Assembly: GCF_019393635.1 (NCBI RefSeq)
Contig: NC_057863.1
Location: 30,120,314 to 30,184,313 of the forward strand
DNA length: 64,000 nucleotides
Direction: 5' to 3'
Source of the DNA: Dromiciops gliroides
Taxonomy: Eukaryota; Chordata; Mammalia; Microbiotheria; Microbiotheriidae
Shown here piece after piece: positions 1 through 11,366 of the stretch (the first letter of the stretch is position 1; each line of letters begins with the position of its first letter). A program made the position numbers and the translations under genes. The notes under the pieces are model-generated. The model was given only the letters and a program-made list of their open reading frames with translations, was not told the DNA's origin and ran no database searches.

Positions 1-740
1 GTCACCTGCAAATCTGTCCTATATGCTGCTTACAAAGTATCCATAGGTCCATTTAAGGGGATCCTAATGGCCCTCTGCAAGAAAATGTCCAAGGTTACTT
101 TTCTAGTTAGTCATAGGACCTGGACAAAAGTCCAAGTCTTTTGACTCCAAATCCAGTGCTCTTTTCACACACCAGGAATTGGGTACCTTCTGCCAAGAGT
201 AAGAAATCAGGAAGGAATGTTCCAAGTTTGTTCAGCCAAGTTAAGGAAAGGAGAGAAATCATACCCAGGAGTCAAGCCAACTAATCCATTTCAGAGGAGC
301 AGGCAAAGGGTTACTCCTTCCCAAACTTTGGAAAGCAGGGAACGTGACAGAGCAAGGGAATCTTTGGATTTACCCATCCTAGGTCTTGCCCTAATTTAAG
401 TCAGTTCTGTGAAATTCTCCATTCGAAAAAATCCCTATACCTTTTTCACAAAAGCATATCTAAGTAACAAGCCAAAGTCTCTGTCCCCAACACTTTAATT
501 TTATGGTGGTTTCAAAAAATCTTTTACCCTGACAAAGAAATACAGGTCTACTGAGATACCATCTTCTGAACTGGGCAGACACAGATTCTTACTGTAGGAA
601 CCAGAGGCAGTATTTTGGTCACACTGAGGATTTCTGTTTTGTTTTGTGTTTTTTAGGAGGCCCCTAGTGTAACCTTCCTAAGGAATCTGCTTAATGATGG
701 AATGATTCTGCTGCATACCTCAACCCAATTAGCAGAAGTA
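1..740. other. Unassigned intergenic DNA
   Basis: Downstream of MECOM, no gene, clear repeat or RNA gene was recognised. Short open frames here lack any family resemblance. Confidence 0.5.
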
Positions 741-1030
741 TGCTTGGACCCTAATTGGCCCTGACACGTGCCTGCTTAAAGAGATTCCCCCAGAATTAGA
801 GATCAACTCTTAATGTTTGCCTTGGCTGGGAAAACGAAACATAACGCGGTTTTGAGAATTTTCTGCACTTACCGTGAAACGAGCAAGCCGTCCGTATCAA
901 ACATGCTTTGTTTGGGGGTTATAATCACATTACAAATTGAACACTTCCACATGTTCCTGCAGGCAAATCAAAAATGGATGATTACGGGCGTGATAATTAC
1001 AGCGATCTGATGGCCGCTGGACACTCGTTC
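740..1030. promoter_or_regulatory. Candidate conserved non-coding element
   Basis: Repeat-free block with an unusual number of CpGs for AT-rich intergenic DNA (for example ACGCGG, CCGTCCG, GGGCG, GCGATC, GCCGC) and homeodomain-like ATAATTACAG and GATTA motifs. CpG retention outside an island suggests constraint. No function can be assigned, and conservation was not tested. Confidence 0.35.
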
Positions 1031-2650
1031 TCACCCACACAGAGGGATACTTCTCGCACCCCCAGGTGTTCTTGCATGGAGTATGTTTAACATGAATGTA
1101 TATATGTATGGAGTACATGAGTGTATGGTATGGATGGATGTATACATTGCATGCACACACATATATACTCATCTTACATAGAAACTCTCAATGTATATTT
1201 TTAAGCAGTTATCACCAGGTCAGGTGATAAGTCGACAAGTATTTGGAAGGTGTAAATACTGGGCATGGGTAGAGATTCCTACAGCAACCAGGAGGAAACC
1301 GCCAGCAGTAATGGGTGAAATCAAGAACAGTGTAATTTGGGCTAAGCATGGGGGGGGGAGCTTCCTGGATATAATGACTGTTCAGTTATGAAATGATTCC
1401 TCAGGGAAGGGGCAATGTCTACATTACTCTGGACTCTGGAAATGAGGTCTATGTGTGCCCGAGAGGGCACGTCATAAAAGCAGCTCTGTTTAGTGGGAGG
1501 AAGGGGGTCTTTTCCGTCTCTGGTTACCCTGAGTCTGTTAAGGGTATGTGGGGGGGAAAGAAACCTCAAAAATCATCTTGTAATTGCCCATAAAATAACC
1601 ACCAGATCCTCCTTTGCCTCTTACCATTAACAAAAATGAAAAGCAGAACCTGAATTCTGAATGATCCTTAGACAGTTCACAGGGTGAAGTTTGGGCCTTT
1701 GGATCCTGCCCTCGGGGGGGCTTATAGTCAAATGGAAGAGTCAGGACCAAAATTTCAGTGACTATGCTGACCCCTCACCCCAGTTGCTAGTGCTATCCTC
1801 CTACTCAAAATGACTATATATGCAAAGGGAATGAAAACAAATCTATTTAATGTGAACGCTCTATTGGGGTTGCTTGAGATAAAAGAATGGAAGTAAAAAT
1901 GCATTGAGCTGAGAGGGCAATGGCAGGGCAGGTCCCAGGTAAAGGTGAGTTGGCTGAAGCTTATAACCCCTGGGGAACTTGGAAAAAGAAATAGGAGTAA
2001 AAGACGTCATCAGAGAAATGGAAATACTTCAATCAAAGAAATCATGGCTCAATTTAAAGCTACAGAGAGAGAATAGTACCTAGGGGTATGACTCTTCTTT
2101 ATCGGTAAAAAGTTTTCTCTTGATAAAGAGCCAGAAAGCCAGAGATTCTATCAAGCTGGTGGCTCATCCTGTCTTTCTGTTCTGTCCCTTATATGAGAAT
2201 TCCACGTCTTGCTTCTCCAGTGCAGATGTCTATGGTCTAAGTCCCCACCACACATCTCCCCTTTGTCTTACGTGGCCCCCCTGGAAAGAGAATTGAGAGA
2301 GGACCATCAGACAGCTCTGAGCTCCGGCACCTCCTGGGGAGTTATTAGGAAGGAGTGTAAAGGACACATTTCCCTATGCTCATCATTACTCAGACTTTCT
2401 GTTTGAGTCCTTTGTGTCATGTGGGTCATCTATAAAATAGATGTGGAGAAAATGACGTGAGGACAGAGAAGACTGACCTCGATAAGGGAAATGTTTTACC
2501 CAACAGAGGAGGGTGCTCAAGTCCATAGAAAAGAATAATTTAATGTCTGGTGTCAAGTTGTAAAGAGACGTTTATGAGCCCTGAGAGCTCATAACCATGG
2601 AGCAGAGTATCTTATGGAGGGGAGCCATGCCTCAATGGAAAATGAGAATA
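1031..2650. other. Unassigned intergenic DNA, minor TG/TA-rich stretch
   Basis: A low-complexity ATGTATGGATGG-like stretch lies at about 1090-1170. The rest shows no recognisable gene or repeat. Runs of G at 1349-1357 and 1550-1557 are short homopolymers. Confidence 0.5.
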
Positions 2651-2654
2651 TTAA

Positions 2655-2905
2655 CAATAATGGTAATAGCTAGCATTTTAATATATAGTTTACTATGTGT
2701 CGGGCACTGTGATGAGTGCTTTGCAATTATTATCAAATTTGATCCTCACAGCAATCTTGGGAGGGAGGGCCTATTATTATCCCCATTCTATGGATGAGGA
2801 AACTGAGGCAAACAGAAGTTAAATGATGCACTCAGGGTCACATAACTTATAGTATCTGAGACCAGATTCAAACTCAAGTCTTCCTGACTCCGATCCACAA
2901 TGTCA
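2655..2905 (-). repeat. MIR/THER-like CORE-SINE
   Basis: Reads, on the plus strand, as the reverse complement of a mammalian CORE-SINE: GATCCTCACAGCAATC, GATGAGGAAACTGAGGCA, CAGGGTCACATAACT and CTTCCTGACTCC in the expected order. Old and diverged. Confidence 0.75.
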
Positions 2906-3154
2906 CCAAAGGAACTCTTAGGGAAAAGATGCTAGAAATTTGTAATATGAAAGGTACAACCTAGTGCTCTGAAAAGGATGACATTTGGGGACCTCTGTCC
3001 TTGACTTAAAAGAATTAGATATCCTATAGGATCAATGGCCTATTTTTTAAAAGAATATGAAGCAAATAAAAATAAAAATAAATATGTCTATAGTGCTTTT
3101 TTTTTTTTTTGTAAAGTGCCTGGCATATAGTAGGTGCTTATCCCTTTCTCTACT

Positions 3155-3345
3155 TTAAGCTTTGTAAAGCTAGCTTACAAGGTTGATCCTCACAACAACC
3201 GTGTGAGGTAAGTGCTGTTATTTATTCCCATTTTACATATGGGGAAACGGAGGCAAAGAGCAGTTAAGTGACTTACCCAGGGTTAGATAGCTAGTAAATG
3301 TCTGAAGCAGGATTGGAATTCAGGTCTTCCTGACTCCAAGCTGGT
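3155..3345 (-). repeat. MIR/THER-like CORE-SINE
   Basis: Same order of reverse-complement blocks as the copy at 2655 (GATCCTCACAACAACC, GTGACTTACCCAGGG, AGGTCTTCCTGACTCCA). A poly-T run precedes it at 3098-3111. Confidence 0.75.
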
Positions 3346-3599
3346 GAAGACATGACCCCCTGAGATGCCCCAAGTCAGGCCAAAAGTTTGATCTTCCCAT
3401 CTCACACATGTACAGAATGTTTTTTTACAAGGATGAAAATTATTCCCCAGCCTTGTAGGTATGACGTCTGTCATAACTGGGTGTGATCCATTTAATTACT
3501 ACAGACTTTGATCAATGGCTGAATTGCTTTGAAATAACTTCAAAGATAAGACCAGGAGATATCTTCAAAAGTGGTAACTATCTCGGGTGTTTCTACTCA

Positions 3600-4440
3600 A
3601 CTGTTTTTTTTCTTCTTTTGTTGTAATGTAGGTTTCCATTTCGATTTCCAGAAATGATAGTGGTATAAAGAAAATAAAAATAACAACTGTAACAATTATC
3701 AATAAAACCAATTCATTTATTTTTTTGTTGTAATCCTTCCTTTCATTATTTTAAGTTATATTGGCAACCTTCTGTTTATACCCCACTCCCAATTCCACTT
3801 AGTGAGCTTTCTCTTATGACAAAAACAATTACCAAAACCAATCAACACAATTACTAAGTCTGAGAGTACCCATAGTCCTTTGTCTCCCTAATGAGACAAG
3901 CATGGTAAATTTTCCTCTCTCTCCTCCAAGCCCAAACTGACCATTATTACACAACATTTGGTTTCATTTTATTTGTCTTTTCATTTACATTATTATAGGC
4001 TGTGTGCGTGTGTATGCATATGCGTATGTGTTTTGGTTCTATTTACTTCACTTTGCATTAATTTGCACATGTCTTCTCAAGTTTTGCTGAATTCCTCATA
4101 TTCATTATTGCTTACAGTAAATGTTCTATTATACTTTCATAGCATAGTCCTTTTAGCAGTTTCCCAGTCATTGATCACATTCTTTATTTCAGTTTTTGCT
4201 ACCTCCAAAATTTCTGCTAAAAATTCTTTTCTAGACACGGAACGTTTCTTTCTGTCTTTGAACTCCTTGGCATTTTTGCTTAGTAGTGGGATCTCCAGGG
4301 CAAAAGGTATCATTACTTTGCTCACTTTTTAGTATAATTTCAAGTTGCTTTCCAGAATGGTTGGACCAACCATTGTTAGATAACTACAACAACGGGGCAT
4401 TCAAGCACCTATTTTTTTTTTGTAGCTCATCCAACATTGA
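3600..4440 (-). mobile_element. L1 3'-end fragment
   Basis: The stretch contains the reverse complement of the sequence typical of marsupial L1 3' ends, including CTTTCCAGAATGGTTGGACCA, TTCACTTTGCATTAATTTGC and CTTTCTGTCTTTGAACTCCT in order. It also opens a spurious plus-strand reading frame at 3958-4332. Heavily diverged, no coding capacity. Confidence 0.65.
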
Positions 4441-4504
4441 TTGATCAATCAATTCTTTGAACATAACCTCCATTTCATTATATTGAGCTGGCTTCTCCCC
4501 ATGC

Positions 4505-4740
4505 CTGGGATGCTGGCCTCTTTACCTTGGTCTCTTGGCTTCCTTAAAGACTCAGCTCCAGCCCCATCTTCTTTAAGTTACCTTCTCTTGTCCTTTTAAC
4601 TGCTAGTGGCACGCCTTCCTCTGAGTACTTTGATCTTCCAAGTATATATTTTATATTTCTCTTGTTATTTTCACGTTGGTATTCTTATTAGAATGTGAGC
4701 TCTTTGAGGCCAGGGGCTGTTTCTGTCTTCCTGTTTACAA
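4505..4740 (+). mobile_element. L2 LINE 3' end
   Basis: Shows the L2 3' consensus order: CTCAGCTCCAGCCCCATCTT, GAATGTGAGCTCTTTGAGG, CCAGGGGCTGTTTCTGTCTT. The terminal ATAAA-type repeats are absent. Confidence 0.7.
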
Positions 4741-4973
4741 CAGGATTAGGCTCATTCTTTGACTTCCTAAAATGGTATCACTCCCATGGAAGATGTTTGG
4801 GACCTGCTTCTGGGAAATGCAAGAATTGGAACATGGATGGACATTGTGTGATGGCCTACTGAGTGCTTGGGAGCAGCCTTTTCCATTGGCTGTGCCTTTA
4901 AAATTATTGGGGGGGCATGTTAAGGACTCAGTCACTCACAGCAAGTGACACCATCCAGTAAGAGGGTGGGAGT

Positions 4974-5009
4974 GGAGGGGAAGGTGGCTTGACAGCCACC
5001 TTCCCCTCC
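4974..5009. repeat. Perfect hairpin, 16-bp arms, 4-nt loop
   Basis: Arms GGAGGGGAAGGTGGCT (4974-4989) and AGCCACCTTCCCCTCC (4994-5009) are exact reverse complements around a TGAC loop. It is not part of a recognised repeat and has no T-run, so it is not obviously a terminator. Could be a chance palindrome, a regulatory site or a short structured RNA. Confidence 0.8.
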
Positions 5010-5129
5010 TCTTAGGGCATATACCCCTGAGAAATACTCTTAGGGCTTTGACCTTATTTCCTTTGTCCTTTTCAGGTATAAAGGAGTGGAGTCCCCAGCC
5101 TGAGAACTTGAGTCAGGGATACCTTGGAC

Positions 5130-5560
5130 ACAGAGCTTTGGTGGATGGAGTCTCAGAGTAAAGACCTGTGTTCAAATCCTGCCTCTGGCAAAATTTAACC
5201 CATTTATCTTAAGCTCTTAATTCCCCCATATAGTTATAAATTACAAGATATAATAGAAAGAATATTGATCCCAAGTTCTCAGCTTGCCATCATTGTACTT
5301 CCATTCCAATTCTATGTGACCTTGTATACCTTGTTTAACCTCTCTGAGGAATAGATGATTAGTAAGGCTCCTTTCAGCTCTGGATCAATGATCTTCAGAG
5401 TTAACCTCAGATACTTACTAGCTAAGAGACCTGGACAAGTCAATTAACCTTGTTTGCTTTGGTCTCTTCAACTTTGAAAAGGAGATAATAATAGCACCTA
5501 CCTGCAAGGGTTGTTTTGAGGCGCAAATGAGACAATAATCATAAGGTATAATTATTAATT
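5130..5560 (+). repeat. MIR/THER-like SINE pieces, possibly two copies
   Basis: Blocks such as CTGTGTTCAAATCCTGCC, CAATTAACCTTGTTTGC and GGTTGTTTTGAGGCGCAAATGAGA appear in SINE order, with part of the series repeated. Followed by an AT-rich TTATTATTA stretch. Confidence 0.6.
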
Positions 5561-6391
5561 GTTCAATTATTATTAACATTAATTATTATTATTTGGTTGT
5601 TGATGTGGATCTGAGAGTTTCCAATATGGATGAGATCACAGGTAGAGATTTTTTTTTAAAGTTCAACAGATAAGTTAATTCTGTAAAAATACTTTTATAC
5701 TACAAATTTTCATAGGAAGCCTCCACAAAAGAGACAAATTCTTGATTTAATTTCTCTTTTTAAACATCTATATACACATACCCCTTGACATACCAGACCA
5801 AAACACTCCCACAAATCAGCAGGTACTTTTAAGTAATGATAGATTTCTTGAGGGAATTGGAAGTAGAAGGATGTCTGGGATGTGCCATATAGTTGGCACT
5901 TAGTAAATGATCGCTTGAGTCTGTCATTGTTTACTCAGTCCCTGACTAGTGTTGTCTCATCTGCTCTCCAGAGACAGATGATGACCAGTGCTCCCAAACT
6001 CACATCAGCATCTTTGAGTTTCTGCTTCTCCAAGGATGGAAATAAAATTGGGACTGTTAGAAGGTCAATCTGCTAACTTTTGCTAAAGCCCCCATCCCAC
6101 CTCCAAAAACCCTAGATATCTATAAAGTGCCCCTGAATTACAACACTGAAGGTTTGTCACTGTCCTAAAAGAAATGGGGTGCTCGACTTTGCTAGAGAGG
6201 CAGCCAGCCCCTTAACACAAGACCTGCACCATCCCGGCAACTCATGATTGTAGAGGAAAGCCAGACCTGCTCCTTCCCATCATGCATGACTCAGTCACTT
6301 GCTGATCCTCCAGCTTTGCTTCCTTTCTCTACAGATATCTGGGTCCAGGACCTTTTGTCCCACAGGGACTGAAACTTGAAGACGAGTCATG

Positions 6392-6447
6392 TTCCCTCCT
6401 CTCCCTCTCCCTCTCCCTCCCTCTCTCCCTTCCCCGCTTCTCTCTCT
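6392..6447. repeat. CT-rich low-complexity tract
   Basis: Irregular CCCTCT repeats directly abutting the GTAT/TA microsatellite to the right. Confidence 0.9.
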
Positions 6448-6592
6448 GTATGTATGTGTATGTATGTATATATATATATATATGTATGTATGTATGTATG
6501 TATATATATACATACATATATATATGTATGTATGTATGTATATATATACATACATATATATATGTATGTATGTATATATATATATATAAATA
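6447..6592. repeat. Compound GTAT/TA/ATAC microsatellite with internal palindromes
   Basis: Blocks of (GTAT)n, (TA)n and (CATA)n alternate twice in the same order, giving a higher-order unit of about 38 bp. Each unit is partly self-complementary. Generates spurious YIYI-rich open frames on both strands. Confidence 0.95.
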
Positions 6593-6614
6593 ATTTCATT
6601 TGGTGATCTTTATC

Positions 6615-6835
6615 TTAAATTCCCACAGATAACATTATCATTTCTATGCTGATGAATTTCAAATCTAGTAATCCAACCCTAACCTTTCTACTTACCTCCA
6701 GACTCACCTCTCCAAATGATTATTATACATAAGAACAGGAGATCCCAATTTAAATTCAACATGTCCAAAACTAAACTCAGTATCTTTCTTCCCAAACCCT
6801 CCCCTCTACTCATTTATACCTCTTGGTTTCCCTGG
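6615..6835 (+). mobile_element. L2/CR1-type LINE reverse-transcriptase remnant
   Basis: A plus-strand frame reads FKFNMSKTKLSIFLPKPSPLL, like the region of L2/CR1 ORF2 after the YADD box (LKLN-x-SKTE-L-IF). Diverged and truncated. Confidence 0.65.
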
Positions 6836-7029
6836 ACTCAGCTAAAATCCTGTCTCTTAATAGATGTGTGTATGGATTTATGTGTGTGTGTACAAACACA
6901 CATATACATACATATACACATGCTTACAAGTGTACATGCATGCATATATAATGTATGCACATACATATGCACATGTTTATATATGCCTATTTACATTTAT
7001 AGTACATAGTTGTTTGTATATGTTAAGGG

Positions 7030-7555
7030 GTCCCCTCAATTTGTCTTTTTCAGTTGCCATACTTTCCAGAAACACTGGACTCAGAGCATGCAGAGGGTCC
7101 AAAATGTGTCAAGAATGAAGTTCCCCCTGAGCTGCCATACTTTGTTGTTTTACCCAAAGCAGGACTCCCTGTGTGTCCTTGGGAGGAAAGATGGGCATTA
7201 GCTAGTCTATTCCAGACCTGGATAATACCTGTGCAGCTAGGGTCTTCTGCAGATAAGCAGACCCTCCCATCTTCATAGACTAGCAATTCCCAAGGGAAAA
7301 GAATGAGGCTTCCGCCATCAGTCTGCTTCTCCCTGTGGGGAGTGGTCTTGGTGTCCTACACCTTTGCTGCACCATTTCCCCTCCCATGTCATGCCACTCC
7401 CTGGTATTCCCCCGCCCCTTGTCCTATTATTGTAGAAGCATAAACTTCTGTAAAAACTTGGAGCCTGTTGGCTTCCCATGCATGTTCATTTCTCTTATAA
7501 TAAACCTGGTTTTCACATAAGTCTCATGACATCATTACCTGTTGACACGTGGTGT
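7030..7555. other. Unassigned DNA with AATAAA near its end
   Basis: No gene found. The part at 7440-7520, with ATAATAAACCTGG, resembles the 3' end of an LTR or a polyadenylated repeat, but no partner LTR or internal retroviral sequence was seen. Confidence 0.35.
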
Positions 7556-7660
7556 TTTCCCCATTAGACAGTGAGCTCCTTGAAAACAGGGACTGTCCTT
7601 TCCTTTCTTTGCACTGAGGATGGTACCTGGCACATAGAAGATAGTAACTCTTGTGATTTT
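7555..7660 (+). mobile_element. L2 LINE 3' end
   Basis: Shows ACAGTGAGCTCCTTGA, CAGGGACTGTC and TACCTGGCACATAGAAG in L2 3' order. Confidence 0.65.
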
Positions 7661-8094
7661 CTGTGAAAGAATGCCATTTCCCTTTCCCTGACCTCTATAT
7701 TTCTGCCTCTCCAAGGCTGGTACAGGAACAGAGAACTCTAACCTCGTCCTCATTGCCCCCTAGCATATAGCATCTCGCAAGTTGAGAGAGCCCACCACTG
7801 CCATCTGGGACTGAGGCAAGGGGTTCTATGGGGGTCGTGCCAAAAAATAGGTTTCACCTTCCAGCAACCAGAGTCCATTCTCAGGTGTCTGGTCTGTTCT
7901 CATATGGCTTGATCTTTCCTGCTCTCTTTAATAGTCCCTGAACAAAGGTATGGCTCATGGCCACAGCAGCCTGATCCACCCAAATCGTTGAGAATTACAG
8001 GCTATGTTTTATAAATAGGGAGGTTTGTATCTATCAAGAGAACATTATAAAAGTTGCAAATGCCTCTCTATCATATGGTGGGGGATCTCTCGAA

Positions 8095-8235
8095 AGCCCC
8101 CCTCTAATATTTAACTACCTGAGTGAACCTGGAAAAATCCCAACTTCCCTGAGCCTCAGTTACCCCAATCGTAAAATGAGAGGTTGGACCAGGTGACCTC
8201 TTTAGGTTTTTCTAATTCTAAATCTATGATCTAAT
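8095..8235 (+). repeat. MIR-like SINE
   Basis: Contains CTGAGCCTCAGTTACCCC, TAAAATGAGAGG and a TTCTAATTCTAAATCTATGA end, typical of MIR copies in marsupials. Confidence 0.65.
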
Positions 8236-8284
8236 TATCTTTTAATTGTGTGAAGTTGCCCAGACTTAGGCTTGCTCCTAATTA

Positions 8285-8485
8285 GGACCACAGATTCAGA
8301 GCTTGAAGGGACTTTTAGAAGTCCGTGAGTCTTACCCACTCACTTCACAGATAACAAAAGTGAGATGAGGCCCAGAGAGGTTAGATTATTTGGCCAAGTT
8401 CATGAAATATAACCAGAAGTGGACCTGAAATCCAAACCCTGTTCCTCTGACTATAAATGTAGCAATCTTTCCATTCTGTTTTGCT
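8285..8485 (-). repeat. MIR-like SINE
   Basis: Reverse-complement MIR blocks: GAGCTTGAAGGGACTT, GAGGCCCAGAGAGGTTAG, GTTCCTCTGACT. Confidence 0.65.
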
Positions 8486-8977
8486 GCCTTCCTAATTGAA
8501 AATGATCATCTTATTCTGGCTAGGAAAGTGAGAGCGTGGTCATTACCCAGATAACGAAAGAAACAGAATGCCCCCTGGGTCTCCATTTTTATTGTTTTCA
8601 TAAACTGAAAATGATTGGAATAATAAAAGGGCCCCATTCCCTGGGGATCGTCTGGAACCCAGGACTGAATGAAATAAACACATCGGAAATAGGCAATGTA
8701 CTCCACTTTTATGATATGTACAATGAGGTTGTGGCTTTACTATATGCGCCTTTGTGTCCTCGTTGGAAACACATTAAAAAAAAAAGTTCAAACAAGACTG
8801 AGCACCTGTGTATAACATGAGATGAAGCCCCTGTATACATACATCTGGAGGCTCCTGAGGCTTCTGGCCTTCATCACAACCACCCAAAGGCTTAGGGTCT
8901 TGTTTACAGCTACGACTTTGGAAACATAGTTGTTTTGAGGATAAAATGTGATCGTGGACATAAAATAGTTTAAGAGG

Positions 8978-9135
8978 GAGGCAGCATGATAGAATGGAAA
9001 GAGTCCTGTATTTGGAGTCAGAGGACCTTACTTGGAATCCCTGCGTTACCCATTAACCTCTGAGCCTCCATTTCTCTTTCTGCATAATAAAAACGATTGG
9101 ACTAGATGTCTCCTAAGGTGCTTCCTAGCCTTTAC
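8978..9135 (+). repeat. MIR-like SINE
   Basis: GGCAGCATGATAGAATGGAA, TTGGAGTCAGAGGACC and TGAGCCTCCATTTCTC appear in order, with a CTAAGGTGCTTCCTAG end. Confidence 0.65.
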
Positions 9136-9155
9136 TTTAGGATAAAGAACAACAC

Positions 9156-9325
9156 AGGGTGTCCCCAAAGTCTCAGTGAAGTTTTAAGCTTTGGGAAAGA
9201 AATCATAATATTTAGATCTGTGCAGAAAAACCAAGTATCCTAATTCATTATCATCTTTATCAACCCCCTTGCCTTAATACAGCATGTCCCAAAAGTCTCA
9301 GTGAAGTTTTAAGCTATCAAAACTT
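9156..9325 (+). mobile_element. Two direct copies of a DNA-transposon-like terminal sequence
   Basis: CAGGGTGTCCCCAAAGTCTC...AGTTTTAAGCT at 9157 and CAGCATGTCCCAAAAGTCTC...AGTTTTAAGCT at 9282 are near-identical over about 35 bp, in the same orientation, 125 bp apart. The motif resembles mariner-like terminal repeats (inference). The usual inverted partner was not seen. Confidence 0.5.
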
Positions 9326-9701
9326 AAATTTCTGCATCCCATCTCTAACTGACCTTCCTCTTGAAGGCTTTCCCACCTTCCAAAAGTTCATCAGTTTCCC
9401 CTGTATTGGTCTTTTTAAAATTCCCCTGTATTAGAGTTGTTTGTCTATGGGGCTCAATACCATATTCTTTTGCTACTATGTCACATTAGATTTCTGGCCA
9501 ACCCAGTGAGATCACACTTTTCTTGACTCCCTAGCAGTGACATGATTATGTTTCTTTTTCCTTGATACTAACTATTCAGACCAGGGCCATCAGAGAGAAA
9601 GAAGACTTACAGATGGAGAAATTTGGCCATTCCAGAACTGCTTGACCTTTCAACTTTTCAGCTGTGGCATGCTTCTAGTGGTGGTCATCTCCTCCTCTAA
9701 G
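9326..9701. other. Unassigned intergenic DNA
   Basis: Nothing recognised apart from the transposon-like ends just upstream. Confidence 0.4.
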
Positions 9702-9713
9702 AATGGTATGATC

Positions 9714-9863
9714 GGGGGCAGCTAGGTGGCGCAGTGGATAAAGCACTGGCCCTGGATCCAGGAGTACCTGAGTTCAAATCTGGCCTCAGACACTTGACAC
9801 TTAACTAGCTGTGTGACCCTGGGCAAGTCACTTAACCCCCATTGCTCCGCCAAAAAAAAAAAA
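9714..9863 (+). mobile_element. Short tRNA-headed marsupial SINE with exact TSD
   Basis: Starts GGGGCAGCTAGGTGGCGCAG, contains B-box-like GTTCAAATC, ends in A13. A 12-bp duplication AATGGTATGATC flanks it (9702-9713 and 9864-9875), so the ends are certain. Young-looking. Confidence 0.95.
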
Positions 9864-9875
9864 AATGGTATGATC

Positions 9876-10420
9876 ACAGGAAGTCCTCCCCACTTGACCA
9901 CCAGCACCTGACTCAAAGAATTGACCTCTCTACCATATAAGTTTTCTGACAAGGCCAGAAAATCCAGTTTCTCTGAACTGCTGTTTGGCAATGTGTACTC
10001 AGGGAAAGAAACTTCAAAAGAGAAGGAGGAACTAGGGACTTGAGGTCCAGTCTCAAGTTTGTGTACACAAGCACACGTGTCTGCTACTATGGTCCGTGCA
10101 ATTACTATTGCTGCCTAGTGAGGAAGAGATAGTAATCTCTTCCTCCTTCTCCCTGGAAGTACAAAGGAGAGTTGTATCCTAAATCAAAAGACCCTTCTTA
10201 TAGACTTCTCCAAGGAAGATTCTTCCAGATTCATCTTTGAGTCATCTCTGATCCAGCCCCCAATGACAAGGATACAAAGAAACCAACCAGGAGACACTGG
10301 TTGTAAGCATTCTTCAGAAAACATAACTATCCACGCTGTTAGAGTATGGAGATCCAAATCCCTGAAAAGTGTCTTAATCCTGCAGATCTGGGAGTTCTCC
10401 TGATCAGTCACTTAAGAATC
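9876..10420. other. Unassigned intergenic DNA
   Basis: No gene or clear repeat recognised between two SINEs. Confidence 0.4.
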
Positions 10421-10436
10421 AAATTGAATACATAAG

Positions 10437-10533
10437 GGGCAGCTAGGAGACACAGTGGATAAAGCACCAGCCCTGGACACTTACTAGCTGTGTGACCCCG
10501 GGCAAGTCAATTAACTCTCATTGCCCTGCAAAA
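10437..10533 (+). mobile_element. Internally deleted tRNA-headed SINE with TSD
   Basis: Head and tail of the short SINE are present but about 50 bp in the middle, including the B-box-like site, are missing. A 16-bp duplication AAATTGAATACATAAG flanks it (10421-10436 and 10534-10549). The deletion could predate or follow insertion. Confidence 0.9.
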
Positions 10534-11166
10534 AAATTGAATACATAAGCCCAGGTATCACCAAAGAATATTGGACATTAACTAAATAAAATATCTATCA
10601 ATCAAATGTCCAAATTTCCCTCCTTCCCTTATTTTGATTCCCATTGCTATCTCACTGAATATAGGCCTTTTCCCTCTACAGTAGCAATATGGTACAAGGA
10701 AAAATGTTTGAACTTGGGATTAGAAGTCATGGATTTGATTTGTGACCCTGCCACATAGTAGTTGTGCAGTCAATTAACCTCTCAAATGGAGGTCAAGTGT
10801 AAGGCAAGATGTTTGAGTAATTTTTCTCACACATCCCAAACCTAAAGACATCAAAAAATGGAAGTATACAAAATGTAGACTAATTAAAACTTCCACAAAA
10901 TAAGGTGGGAAAAGGATGCAAGGAAAACAACCTCATAAAATAGCAACAGATAATCTATAAGCCACGTACTTAAAATTCCAACTCAGAGCCTCTTTCTGCC
11001 CTACTCTGCCCACGTCGCAGAGGGTCACCAGTAAACTCAACAAGTCTCACAGATATAGATTCAAGGCTTCATCTGTGGGTAAGGGAGAGGGTTCCCTACT
11101 TGGTCCTCCCAAGGAAGAGATTTAATTTGCATTCTGACCCCATCCACAAGAAGTATAAGGTATTAT

Positions 11167-11167
<1 letters not shown>

Positions 11168-11225
<58 letters not shown>
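11168..11225. repeat. (TC)n microsatellite at a SINE tail
   Basis: About 28 TC units lie between the left target-site copy (AAGGTATTATTGTCTCT near 11157) and the poly-T of the adjacent reverse-oriented SINE. Confidence 0.95.
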
Positions 11226-11230
<5 letters not shown>

Positions 11231-11366
11231 AGTGAGGCAATTGGGGTTAAGTGACTTTCCCAGGGTCACACAGCTAGTAAGTGTTAAGTGTCTGAGGCCG
11301 GATTTGAACTCAGGTACTCCTGACTCCAGGACCGGTGCTCTATCCACTGCGCCATCTAACTGCCCC
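11225..11366 (-). mobile_element. Short tRNA-headed SINE, minus orientation
   Basis: Reverse complement of the short SINE, from poly-T to CTAACTGCCCC. AAGGTATTGTCTCT follows at 11367, matching the sequence left of the (TC)n tract. Confidence 0.9.

Noticed and set aside
3958..4332. 124-codon plus-strand open frame
   Set aside because: It is the antisense of an L1 3'-end fragment; hydrophobic F/L/S bias reflects T-rich DNA.
6295..6606. Overlapping Y/I/H-rich open frames on both strands
   Set aside because: They are translations of the CT and GTAT/TA microsatellites; no codon bias, no family similarity.
7280..7530. Possible solitary LTR (AATAAA after pyrimidine-rich DNA)
   Set aside because: No terminal TG/CA pair, TSD or second copy could be fixed; left as unassigned.
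8536..8820. 94-codon plus-strand frame
   Set aside because: No resemblance to any family recognised, no splice or UTR context; may be chance in unique DNA.
9714..9863. tRNA-like gene (B-box GTTCAAATC)
   Set aside because: Part of a SINE head repeated many times in the window; does not fold as a complete tRNA and carries an A-tail and TSD.
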